Assembly (NCBI GenBank): GCA_021850345.1
Contig: JAJZMN010000182.1
Span: forward strand, 1-5,512
Direction: 5' to 3'
Length of the DNA stretch: 5,512 bases
From: Actinomycetes bacterium
GTDB lineage: Bacteria > Actinomycetota > Acidimicrobiia > Acidimicrobiales > RAAP-2
A program made the position numbers and the translations under genes. Below are positions 1-5,475 of the stretch, piece by piece. The notes below the pieces were generated by a model. It saw only the letters and a list, made by a program, of their open reading frames with translations, did not search any database and had not been told where the DNA came from. Positions within the stretch are counted from its first letter, which is position 1, and each line of letters opens with the position of its first letter.

Positions 1-431
1 CAGCGCGCTGTGTTCGCTGTGTTCTCGATGCCCATCCGAGCGAGCAGGCCTCGCACGCGCCGCTCGATCTCGTCGCGGATCGGGCGCACGTCGGCAAGGG
101 ACTTGCCTGCGGGGTCCTCGACCTCCCAGTCTTCGTAACGCACGCCTGGTACGACAGGGCAGGACTCACCGCAGCCCATCGTGATCACGACGTCTGCAGC
201 GCCCAGCATCTCGGGCGTCCATGCCGCGGGCGACTGCGCGGAGATGTCGATCCCCACCTCTGCCATCGCGCCAACCGCCGCCGCGTGCAGCCCCAATGCC
301 GGCTGGGAGCCGCCGGACACGCCGACGGCGCGCCCGCCGGCCAGGTGCGTGAACCACCCGAGCGCCATCTGGGACCGCCCGGCATTGTGCGTACAAAGGA
401 AGACCACCGTGGGCACGCCGTCCGACTGCAT
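1..431 (-). CDS. arsC: Arsenate reductase, low-molecular-weight phosphatase type (C-terminus cut by window edge)
   Basis: Cytoplasmic enzyme reducing arsenate to arsenite. The 143 visible residues carry the family signature: the CX5R(S) phosphate loop CTHNAGRS (Cys13, Arg19), then TMGCGESCP (Cys87, Cys91), RYEDW and the DPAG segment with the likely general acid Asp106, ending in RDEIERRVRGLL, which is normally close to the C-terminus. No stop codon is reached, so only a short tail is missing. The Cys-X3-Cys spacing after the loop resembles Corynebacterium/mycobacterial ArsC, which use mycothiol and mycoredoxin, rather than the thioredoxin-linked pI258 enzyme, whose two cysteines lie farther apart; the electron donor is inference. 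I chose ATG at 431 because GGAGGT lies 10 bases upstream and the phosphatase fold starts right after it. An in-frame ATG at 488 would add 19 residues without family resemblance. Divergent from arsR, sharing its control region. Confidence 0.93.
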   Translation of the reverse strand, partial: MQSDGVPTVVFLCTHNAGRSQMALGWFTHLAGGRAVGVSGGSQPALGLHAAAVGAMAEVGIDISAQSPAAWTPEMLGAADVVITMGCGESCPVVPGVRYEDWEVEDPAGKSLADVRPIRDEIERRVRGLLARMGIENTANTAR

Positions 432-441
432 CGCTCCGTCC

Positions 442-447
442 ACCTCC
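442..447 (-). promoter_or_regulatory. Ribosome binding site of arsC (decides start)
   Basis: GGAGGT on the minus strand, 10 bases before the ATG at 431. A second GGAG (434-437) is only 2 bases from that ATG. The competing in-frame ATG at 488 has no comparably good Shine-Dalgarno sequence, so 431 is preferred as the arsC start. Confidence 0.5.
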
Positions 448-509
448 GGCTCCGCACAACCGTCGACCGCGGACGACTCGGTGCCCATCGGCGAGGGTCG
501 TCCCGGCAC

Positions 510-515
510 TATGAT
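510..515 (+). promoter_or_regulatory. Candidate -10 box for arsR-methyltransferase
   Basis: TATGAT matches the sigma-70-type -10 consensus at five of six positions. Transcription would begin near 521-523, leaving a leader of about 55 bases before the arsR ATG. The positions 16-18 bases upstream contain no good -35 box (ATCGGC region), so the call rests on the -10 alone and on its place immediately before the operator repeats. Confidence 0.4.
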
Positions 516-553
516 CGATGCTGATCGATGCATCGACCGTAGACGATGCATCG
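512..553. promoter_or_regulatory. Probable ArsR operator cluster (tandem repeat plus two palindromes)
   Basis: Three related elements sit in 42 bp. A perfect tandem 10-bp repeat TGATCGATGC occupies 512-521 and 522-531. The 12-bp palindrome TCGATGCATCGA occupies 525-536. The 10-bp palindrome CGATGCATCG recurs at 544-553, with centres 18 bp apart. ArsR/SmtB repressors bind as dimers to short inverted repeats over the promoter of their own operon and release on arsenite binding. These repeats are the only such signal in the divergent gap and overlap both predicted promoters, so one cluster could silence arsC and arsR together. Binding itself is inferred. Confidence 0.7.
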
Positions 554-564
554 CAATCAGTCAA
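536..564 (-). promoter_or_regulatory. Candidate arsC promoter (-35/-10 pair)
   Basis: On the minus strand, TTGACT (559-564) matches the -35 consensus at five of six positions. It is followed after exactly 17 bases by TACGGT (536-541), which fits the loose TAnnnT -10 form common in high-GC actinobacteria. The palindrome at 544-553 lies in the spacer and the one at 525-536 covers the -10 edge and likely start point, an arrangement expected for repression by ArsR. The leader to the ATG at 431 would be roughly 100 bases. Confidence 0.5.
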
Positions 565-576
565 TGGGAGGAACGC

Positions 577-927
577 ATGGCTGAGCGCGCCGCCACCGTC
601 GGGGTCACCGAGTTGGCCGAGTGCTGCCCGTCCATCCTTGCCGCGCCGCTCGCGGTCGGCGAGGCGGGGGAGCTCGCTCGGGCGTTCGCGGCACTGAGCG
701 ACCCCGTGCGGCTCCGCATGCTCTCGATGCTCGCTGCGGCGCCGTCGGGCGAGGTCTGCGTCTGCGACTTCGTGGCGCCCCTCGGCAAGGCCCAGCCGAC
801 GGTCTCTCACCACCTGAAGGTGCTGGGCGACGCGGGGCTGATCCACGGTGAGCGTCGTGGGAAGTGGGTGTGGTACTCCCTCGACCGCGCGCGACTCACG
901 AGCCTGCGGGACGCGCTCAGCGCATGA
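577..927 (+). CDS. arsR: ArsR-family metalloregulatory repressor
   Basis: A 116-residue winged-helix transcription repressor expected to bind as a dimer to the upstream operator and to release on trivalent arsenic. FAALSDPVRLRMLSML (residues 37-52) is the typical first part of the domain, AQPTVSHHLKVLGDAGLI (72-89) is the helix-turn-helix with recognition helix, and GERRGKWVWYSL (91-102) is the wing. Metal-site cysteines are visible: a CC pair at 16-17 near the N-terminus and CVC at 61-63. In Corynebacterium glutamicum ArsR the site is formed by an N-terminal Cys pair plus one Cys in the CVCD region, so this looks like the same actinobacterial site type. The ATG at 577 has GGGAGGA (566-572) 4 bases upstream and the length is normal for the family. 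The stop overlaps the next gene's start by ATGA. Confidence 0.93.
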   Translation: MAERAATVGVTELAECCPSILAAPLAVGEAGELARAFAALSDPVRLRMLSMLAAAPSGEVCVCDFVAPLGKAQPTVSHHLKVLGDAGLIHGERRGKWVWYSLDRARLTSLRDALSA

Positions 928-1727
928 TCGACGGACGCCGCTCGCGCTTGGACGAGGCGAACGCTCGATGGCGCGAGATGCTCGCGCACTGGGCGATCCC
1001 CGAGGAGATCCAGCACGCCGCACCGGCGTCGCCCCACTTCTTCGATCCCGCCGTCTTCGCCAAGGCGGCAGACGATGCCCTCGAGCGGTCCGCCGACTCC
1101 CCCTCCGACGAGGCAGCCAGGGCATCGTTGCCACGTTGCGGTGCGATCTTGGACGTCGGCTGTGGGGCAGGGGCCGCGAGCCTTCGGCTCCGCCCGCACC
1201 GGCTGACCGGCATCGACCCCAACCAGGCGCTGCTCGACGAGCTCGTCCGCCGTGCCCGTCGTCTGGAGATCGAGACGTCGACGGTGCAAGGGCTCTGGCC
1301 CGACGATGCCGACCATTGCCCGGTGGCGGATGTCATCGTCTGCCATCACGTGCTCTACAACGTCGCGGACCTCGCCGCGTTCGCCACGGCGCTCGACGCG
1401 CACGCACGGGAGCGGATCGTCGTCGAGGCGACCACGGTGCATCCGCTCTCGTGGACCGCGCCATACTGGCGAGAGCTGCACGGCCTCGTGCGACCGGATC
1501 GCCCGACCGTCGACGATGCGCTCGCCGTCCTGGAGACCTCGAACCGCCGGGTGCACATCGAGCGATGGGTGCGCCGCTACCCGCCGGTGGACGCAGCAGA
1601 CCCCATGGCCGTCGCACGCCTGGCGCGGCGGCTCTGCCTGCCCGATGCGCGCCACGACGAGCTGCGCACGCTGCTCGACCGGTTCCCCGTTCCCACCGAG
1701 CGCGAGGTCGCGACGCTTTGGTGGTGA
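924..1727 (+). CDS. Class I SAM-dependent methyltransferase, substrate unknown
   Basis: Predicted 267-residue cytoplasmic methyltransferase with a Rossmann-like fold. Motif I is ILDVGCGAGAASL (residues 75-87), the acidic residue at the end of strand 2 is Asp98 in LTGIDPN, and ADVIVCHHVLYNV (135-147) forms the strand-4 region. The N-terminal RWREMLAHWAIPEEI with AAPASP, and the C-terminal LCLP and VATLWW, match a conserved actinobacterial orphan methyltransferase type as I remember it; no substrate is known to me. It is not a recognisable ArsM: the ordered arsenic-binding cysteines of that family are not evident, although Cys72, Cys80, Cys132, Cys140 and Cys238 occur. The ATG at 924 overlaps the arsR stop (ATGA) and has only a weak upstream GGGA, suggesting translational coupling. 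An in-frame upstream start at 864 lies inside arsR and encodes no family-like sequence. Confidence 0.85.
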   Translation: MIDGRRSRLDEANARWREMLAHWAIPEEIQHAAPASPHFFDPAVFAKAADDALERSADSPSDEAARASLPRCGAILDVGCGAGAASLRLRPHRLTGIDPNQALLDELVRRARRLEIETSTVQGLWPDDADHCPVADVIVCHHVLYNVADLAAFATALDAHARERIVVEATTVHPLSWTAPYWRELHGLVRPDRPTVDDALAVLETSNRRVHIERWVRRYPPVDAADPMAVARLARRLCLPDARHDELRTLLDRFPVPTEREVATLWW

Positions 1728-1736
1728 GGCGGGGCG

Positions 1737-1752
1737 CAGCGCCTCAGCGCTG
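1737..1752. terminator. Small hairpin at convergent gene ends (weak terminator candidate)
   Basis: CAGCGC (1737-1742), loop CTCA and GCGCTG (1747-1752) form a perfect 6-bp stem. It spans the stop codon of the minus-strand phosphatase-like gene, only 9 bases beyond the methyltransferase stop. No T-run follows on either strand, so if it ends transcription it would not be by the classic intrinsic mechanism; chance in GC-rich DNA is equally possible. Confidence 0.25.
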
Positions 1753-2529
1753 GGCACCACCGGCGACGAGCGCGAGGAGCTCTCGGTGCACCGCTGGATC
1801 GGCCCCGCAGACGAGGGTCCGGGTATCGAGCGTCCACGGCATGCCGGCTGCGTCGGTCACGTGCCCGCCTGCCTCGGTGACGAGCAGCAAACCAGCGGCG
1901 CTATGGACCGCACCGGGGCTCTTGAACGAGACGTAGCCTGCGAGCCTGCCGGCGGCCACGTAGGCGAGACCGAGCGTGGTTGCGAAGCTCCGGATATCCC
2001 AACGATCTGCCCGGATCGCCGCCGCGACGGTGTGCGCCGCCGCGTCTCGTGCCGGTCCGGCAGCCGGCCACGCCCCGAAGTCCACCACCATGCTCGAGCG
2101 TGAGGTCGAGAGCGGCTCGGCGTCGCCGCCACGTACTCGCCACGCGCCCTTGCCGAGCTCCGCGACCAGCACGTCGCCGTTGGAACCGTCACCGACCACC
2201 GAGACGGCGACCCGTCCCGCTTCGACCATCGCGGTGTTGACCGCGTACAGCGGAATGCCCGACGCGAAGTTCCGGGTGCCGCAGATCGGGTCGACGAGCC
2301 AGTAGGAGGCGTCGACCGGCACCTCTCCCCCACGCTCCTCGCCGACGACCGGCATGGCGATGTCACGAGCGATCGCGCGGCGCAGCTGGTCCTCCACCGC
2401 GACGTCGGTGTCCGTCACCACGTCACGACCGAGCTTCGCGTGGACGCCGCCAGTTCCTCTTGCAGCGAGCTCGAGAGCGTCGCGGACTAAAGAGATGGCG
2501 GCCAACGTCTCGGATCGCAAGTCGGTCAT
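1744..2529 (-). CDS. Inositol-monophosphatase-family protein with altered metal ligands
   Basis: A 261-residue protein of the IMPase/Li-sensitive phosphatase fold. Visible landmarks in order are DVVTDTD (residues 36-42), the GEE pair (Glu64, Glu65), WLVDPICGTRNF (77-88) and SAAGLLLVTEAGGHVTD (210-226). Length is normal. Two residues normally binding catalytic Mg2+ are changed: the second Asp of the DPIDGT motif is Cys83 (codon 2281-2283), and the Asp of the C-terminal WDxAAG motif is His209 (VHSAAG, codon 1903-1905). The frame is intact and the rest well kept, so this looks like a divergent subfamily rather than decay; activity and substrate cannot be assigned. The ATG at 2529 fits the usual domain start but has no good Shine-Dalgarno sequence, and the frame stays open upstream to at least 2688. 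It follows serA on the same strand after 173 bp and converges with the methyltransferase gene. Confidence 0.85.
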   Translation of the reverse strand: MTDLRSETLAAISLVRDALELAARGTGGVHAKLGRDVVTDTDVAVEDQLRRAIARDIAMPVVGEERGGEVPVDASYWLVDPICGTRNFASGIPLYAVNTAMVEAGRVAVSVVGDGSNGDVLVAELGKGAWRVRGGDAEPLSTSRSSMVVDFGAWPAAGPARDAAAHTVAAAIRADRWDIRSFATTLGLAYVAAGRLAGYVSFKSPGAVHSAAGLLLVTEAGGHVTDAAGMPWTLDTRTLVCGADPAVHRELLALVAGGAQR

Positions 2530-2544
2530 GACGCCATCTTTGTC

Positions 2545-2646
2545 TCCGAGCCGGGTTCCGCTCACCTCCGTGCTCCGAGCCTCGATCTCCACCAGCCGGT
2601 GGAAGGGCTCGAAGACGCTCGGCAGCTCATCTGGAGGAGCCCCGAC
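2545..2646 (-). pseudogene. Possible remnant of a histidine-kinase ATPase domain
   Basis: The gap between serA and the phosphatase-like gene, read in the frame of the latter, gives VGAPPDELPSVFEPFHRL and then, after a short spacer, EVSGTRLG. Histidine kinases of the HATPase_c family read much the same between the end of the G1 box and the G2 box: roughly GIPPEDLP.IFEPF.R followed by GTGLGLAI. Here the G2 box is spoiled (GTRLGDKD) and nothing kinase-like precedes it, so if real it is a fragment about 34 codons long. It could instead be an N-terminal extension of the phosphatase-like protein or a chance resemblance. The call rests only on pattern memory. Confidence 0.3.
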
Positions 2647-2702
2647 GCGTCGGTGCGCTCGCGATCCCTGCGATGACCCGGTCGGCAAGCGGCAGGCCCC
2701 TA

Positions 2703-3947
2703 TCAGCCCCCTGGCCCGACCACCCGCAGGCGCACGGTCACCTCGAGACCTTCGAGGCTCTTCAAGAGATCCTCGGGAGGGGGTCCGGCGATATCACTGA
2801 TGACGTATCCGATGTCACCCCTGGTGGCGAGCAGCTCCCCTTCCACGTTCAGGCCGTGCTCAGCGATGAGCGCGCTGATCTCGGCAAGGACGCCCGGCAC
2901 GTTGCGGTGCACGTACAGCAGACGCCATGCACCGGTCGGCGCCTGCGGGTCGAGGGGCGGCAGGTTCACGCTGAGCGAGGTAGTGCCCTGCCCGACGTAA
3001 CGCAACAGCTTGCCCGCGACGAAGTTGCCGATGTCCTGCTGGGCTTCTTCGGTGGACCCACCGACGTGGGGCGTGAGGATGACGTTCGGCAGTCCCTGCA
3101 GCTCCGAGACGAACGGCTCGCCCCTGCTCGCGGGCTCGTGGGGGAAGACGTCGACAGCGGCGCCGGCCAGATGCCCCGAGACGAGATGCGCGCGGAGCGC
3201 CTTGTGGTCGACCACGAAGCCTCGGCTCAGGTTCAAAAAGAGGCTCCCTCGCCGCATACGCGAGAACTCCGCCTCACCGAACATCTGACGGTTTGCCGGT
3301 CTCCCGTCGACGTGCAGGGTCACGATGTCGGCCGCTTCGAGCACCTCTTCGAGGCTGCTGCACGGGTGGGCGTTGCCGAGCGCCAGCTTGTCGGCGGTGT
3401 CGTAGAACCACACGCTCATCCCGAGGGTCTCGGCCAGGACCGAGAGCTGGCTTCCGATGTTGCCATAGCCCACGATGCCCAAGCGCCGGCCACGGATCTC
3501 GTGGCTGCCCGCCGCGGACTTGTCCCACACCCCGGCGTGCATCTTGCTGCTCTTGTCGGTGAGCCGTCTCGTGAGGGCGATCATCTCCGCGATCGCGAGC
3601 TCGACGACGCTTCGCGTGTTCGAGAACGGCGCGTTGAACACCGCGATGCCCCGGCGCGACGCCGCGGCGAGGTCGATCTGGTTCGTGCCGATGCAGAACG
3701 CCCCGATGGCGAGGAGGTGGGGCGCCGAGTCCAGCACGCGCTCGGTGATATGGGTGCGCGACCGGATGCCGACGACATCCACGTCCGCCAAGCGTTCCTG
3801 GAGCTCCGCCTCGTCGAGGGCGTGGTCGACCGTCTCGACCTCGAACCCGGCGGCGCCGAGCACCGCTGACGCGTCAGGGTGGACGTTCTCGACAAGGAGG
3901 GCGCGCCACGGACGGTGGCGTGGCGTCTCATTCGACGAGGCGGTCAT
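2703..3947 (-). CDS. serA: D-3-phosphoglycerate dehydrogenase, E. coli-type with ACT domain
   Basis: First enzyme of phosphorylated serine synthesis, oxidising 3-phosphoglycerate to 3-phosphohydroxypyruvate with NAD. The 414 residues match the short E. coli SerA form (about 410), not the longer form with an extra intervening domain. Visible are RSRTH (62-66), AFCIGTNQIDL (83-93), NAPFSNTRSV (105-114), the nucleotide loop GYGNIG (160-165) with Asp183, the catalytic set Arg242 (SRG), Glu271 (HEP) and His294 (PHVGGST), and a C-terminal ACT domain from about 341. His347, Asn349 and Asn367 line up with the serine-binding residues of E. coli SerA, so feedback inhibition by serine is likely. Lys143 corresponds to the E. 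coli substrate-contact lysine in WNKLAAGS. ATG at 3947 has AGGAG (3956-3960) at 8-base spacing and overlaps the preceding stop by ATGA, implying coupled translation with the FAD dehydrogenase. Confidence 0.95.
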   Translation of the reverse strand: MTASSNETPRHRPWRALLVENVHPDASAVLGAAGFEVETVDHALDEAELQERLADVDVVGIRSRTHITERVLDSAPHLLAIGAFCIGTNQIDLAAASRRGIAVFNAPFSNTRSVVELAIAEMIALTRRLTDKSSKMHAGVWDKSAAGSHEIRGRRLGIVGYGNIGSQLSVLAETLGMSVWFYDTADKLALGNAHPCSSLEEVLEAADIVTLHVDGRPANRQMFGEAEFSRMRRGSLFLNLSRGFVVDHKALRAHLVSGHLAGAAVDVFPHEPASRGEPFVSELQGLPNVILTPHVGGSTEEAQQDIGNFVAGKLLRYVGQGTTSLSVNLPPLDPQAPTGAWRLLYVHRNVPGVLAEISALIAEHGLNVEGELLATRGDIGYVISDIAGPPPEDLLKSLEGLEVTVRLRVVGPGG

Positions 3948-5467
3948 CGGTCGTGCTCCTCTCCATCTACTCCATCTACGGGTGTGTCGCGCTCTCCCAC
4001 GGCTGGATCGGGGTCCGTGAACAGCACGCCGGGGTTCAGCAGTCCATCGGGGTCCAGTGCGCGCTTCAGCGCCCGCATCGCCGCGAGCTCCGCTCGGGTG
4101 CGAGAAAGCCCGAGCCACGCGACCTTCGCGCGCCCGACACCGTGCTCGGCGCTGATGCTGCCACCGAGGTGCGCGACCAGCTCGAGGACCGTGCCGTCGA
4201 CGGTCTCGTCCTCGGGGGGTGGTCCGACCACGTTCACGTGCAGGTTGCCGTCGCCCACGTGGCCGAACAGGACGACAGTGGCACCCGGCCACACCTGCTC
4301 CACTGCATTGCGCACGGCGGGGACGAATTCGGCGAGCGCACCGATCGGAAGGGTCACGTCCATCTTGTGCGGCACACCCGCCCCCGAGATCGCCTCGGTA
4401 TGGCGCTCCCGGTACGCCCACAGACGCGCGATGCCCGCCTCGTCGCCCGCCAGCGCGGTCACCTCGTCGTCGACGCCCGCGGCGGCCAGGGCGGCCGCCA
4501 GCTCCTCGAGGGCGTCGCGATGCGCCTCTACCTCGACGAGCAGATAGGCGGCACGCCGTTGGCTGAACGGTGGCTCCATCCCCGCGTGGCGGCAGACGAG
4601 CTCGAGGCCGTCGTCGTAGAAGAGCTCTGCCGCGCTCAGACCGTCGGCGTGCCCCCGGATCTCGGCAGTCAGCGCGACGGCTGCCGCAGTGGAGTCGACA
4701 CCCACCACGGCGACGGCACGCTCGGGCCGGCGAGGCACGAGACGGAGGCGGACTGCGGTGATGACCCCGAGGGTGCCCTCGCTCCCGACGAGAAGCTGAG
4801 GCCAGTCGTACCCGGTGTTGTCCTTCACCAGGCCCCCCAGGTGGCGCAGGACACTGCCGTCGGCAAGCACCGCTTCGGCACCCAAGACCTGGCGGCGCAT
4901 CGTGCCGTAGCGGAGCACGTGGACACCGCCGGCGTTCGTCGCCACCATGCCCCCGATCGTGGCGGACTCCCTGGCGGCAAGGTCGACGGGGAACATCAGG
5001 CCCGCGGCACGCGCCGCCGCATGGACCGCAGCGAGCGTGGCGCCGGCCCCCGCCGTCACCTGCCCAGCATGGACGTCGACCGGGCCGATCTCTGCCAGCC
5101 GGGCGGTGCTGAGCACCACGGGGTGAACCGTGGCGTCCGACGGCGGCACGGACGCGCCGACCAGACCGGTGTTCCCCCCCTGGACCACCACGGGGACTCG
5201 GGCGTCGTGGCAGGCACGGAGCACCTCGGCAACCTCTCGCGTGGTCCCTGGCCGCACCACGAGCGCGGCCGGCCCGCAGAAGCGACGCGTCCAGTCCGTC
5301 GTGTACCCGCCGACGACGTCGGGATCGGTGAGCACGTGCGCGACGCCGACCACCGCGCCAAGCCGGGCGGCGAGTGGCGCGCCGGCGTCGCTCGGCGAGG
5401 AGGCTGGCGAGCTCGTGGCACGAGGGCCGGGCGTCGTCGTCGACGCTGAGGTGCTGGGGGGGGCCAT
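3944..5467 (-). CDS. FAD-dependent 2-hydroxyacid dehydrogenase (GlcD / D-2-hydroxyglutarate dehydrogenase type)
   Basis: Flavoenzyme oxidising a D-2-hydroxyacid to the 2-oxoacid and passing electrons to a carrier. Residues 65-245 form the FAD-binding PCMH domain, with VVRPGTTREV, QGGNTGLVGAS (96-106), ATIGGMVATNAGG and LLVGSEGTLGVIT. The C-terminal FAD-oxidase domain shows RERH around Arg353, PHKMDVTLP (Lys368), FGHVGDGNLHVNV (His403, His410) and SAEHGVG (Glu441, His442), the residue pattern of the metal and substrate site in D-2-hydroxyglutarate and D-lactate dehydrogenases. Substrate among glycolate, D-lactate and D-2-hydroxyglutarate cannot be fixed from motifs; the overlap with serA favours D-2-hydroxyglutarate. 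The first 30 residues are a Ser/Thr/Pro/Ala-rich tail. Start is uncertain: ATG at 5467 has AAGGAGG only one base away, and the frame is open to the window edge. Directly after the ATG, the coding strand has a run of eight C. Confidence 0.9.
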   Translation of the reverse strand: MAPPSTSASTTTPGPRATSSPASSPSDAGAPLAARLGAVVGVAHVLTDPDVVGGYTTDWTRRFCGPAALVVRPGTTREVAEVLRACHDARVPVVVQGGNTGLVGASVPPSDATVHPVVLSTARLAEIGPVDVHAGQVTAGAGATLAAVHAAARAAGLMFPVDLAARESATIGGMVATNAGGVHVLRYGTMRRQVLGAEAVLADGSVLRHLGGLVKDNTGYDWPQLLVGSEGTLGVITAVRLRLVPRRPERAVAVVGVDSTAAAVALTAEIRGHADGLSAAELFYDDGLELVCRHAGMEPPFSQRRAAYLLVEVEAHRDALEELAAALAAAGVDDEVTALAGDEAGIARLWAYRERHTEAISGAGVPHKMDVTLPIGALAEFVPAVRNAVEQVWPGATVVLFGHVGDGNLHVNVVGPPPEDETVDGTVLELVAHLGGSISAEHGVGRAKVAWLGLSRTRAELAAMRALKRALDPDGLLNPGVLFTDPDPAVGERDTPVDGVDGEEHDR

Positions 5468-5468
5468 G

Positions 5469-5475
5469 CCTCCTT
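5469..5475 (-). promoter_or_regulatory. Shine-Dalgarno-like AAGGAGG before the FAD dehydrogenase
   Basis: A near-perfect anti-16S match, but only one base separates it from the ATG at 5467, where 5-9 bases are usual. No ATG, GTG or TTG lies at proper spacing downstream. Either initiation here is inefficient or the true start lies further upstream, outside the window. Confidence 0.35.

Noticed and set aside
924..1727. Annotation of the methyltransferase as ArsM (arsenite methyltransferase)
   Set aside because: Context is tempting, but the ordered cysteines and motifs of ArsM are not visible, and the N- and C-terminal signatures fit a different orphan methyltransferase type.
807..1760. Minus-strand frame of 317 codons opposite arsR and the methyltransferase
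   Set aside because: Exactly antisense to two well-supported genes, no family motifs, and its start has no ribosome site. Treated as a codon-bias shadow.
848..1936. Long plus-strand frame of 362 codons across the methyltransferase
   Set aside because: Arg/Ala/Pro-rich translation with no recognisable domain, overlapping a motif-bearing gene in another frame and running past its stop into the convergent gene. Typical shadow of GC-rich coding DNA.
2642..2653. Perfect 12-bp palindrome CCGACGCGTCGG in the gap after serA
   Set aside because: Too short a stem for a terminator, no T-run, single copy, and such palindromes are common by chance at this GC content.
1744..2688. Extension of the phosphatase-like gene to the TTG at 2688
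   Set aside because: The added 53 residues do not look like the IMPase fold and partly resemble a kinase fragment; the ATG at 2529 gives a normal family length.
2673..3869. Plus-strand frame of 398 codons opposite serA
   Set aside because: Asp/Glu/Arg/Val-rich antisense translation of the usual kind over GC-rich serA genes; no domain seen, and serA on the other strand has every catalytic residue.
3920..5449. Plus-strand frame of 509 codons opposite the FAD dehydrogenase
   Set aside because: Length matches the true gene on the opposite strand, composition is His/Arg/Gly-rich without motifs, and it crosses the serA start. Antisense shadow.
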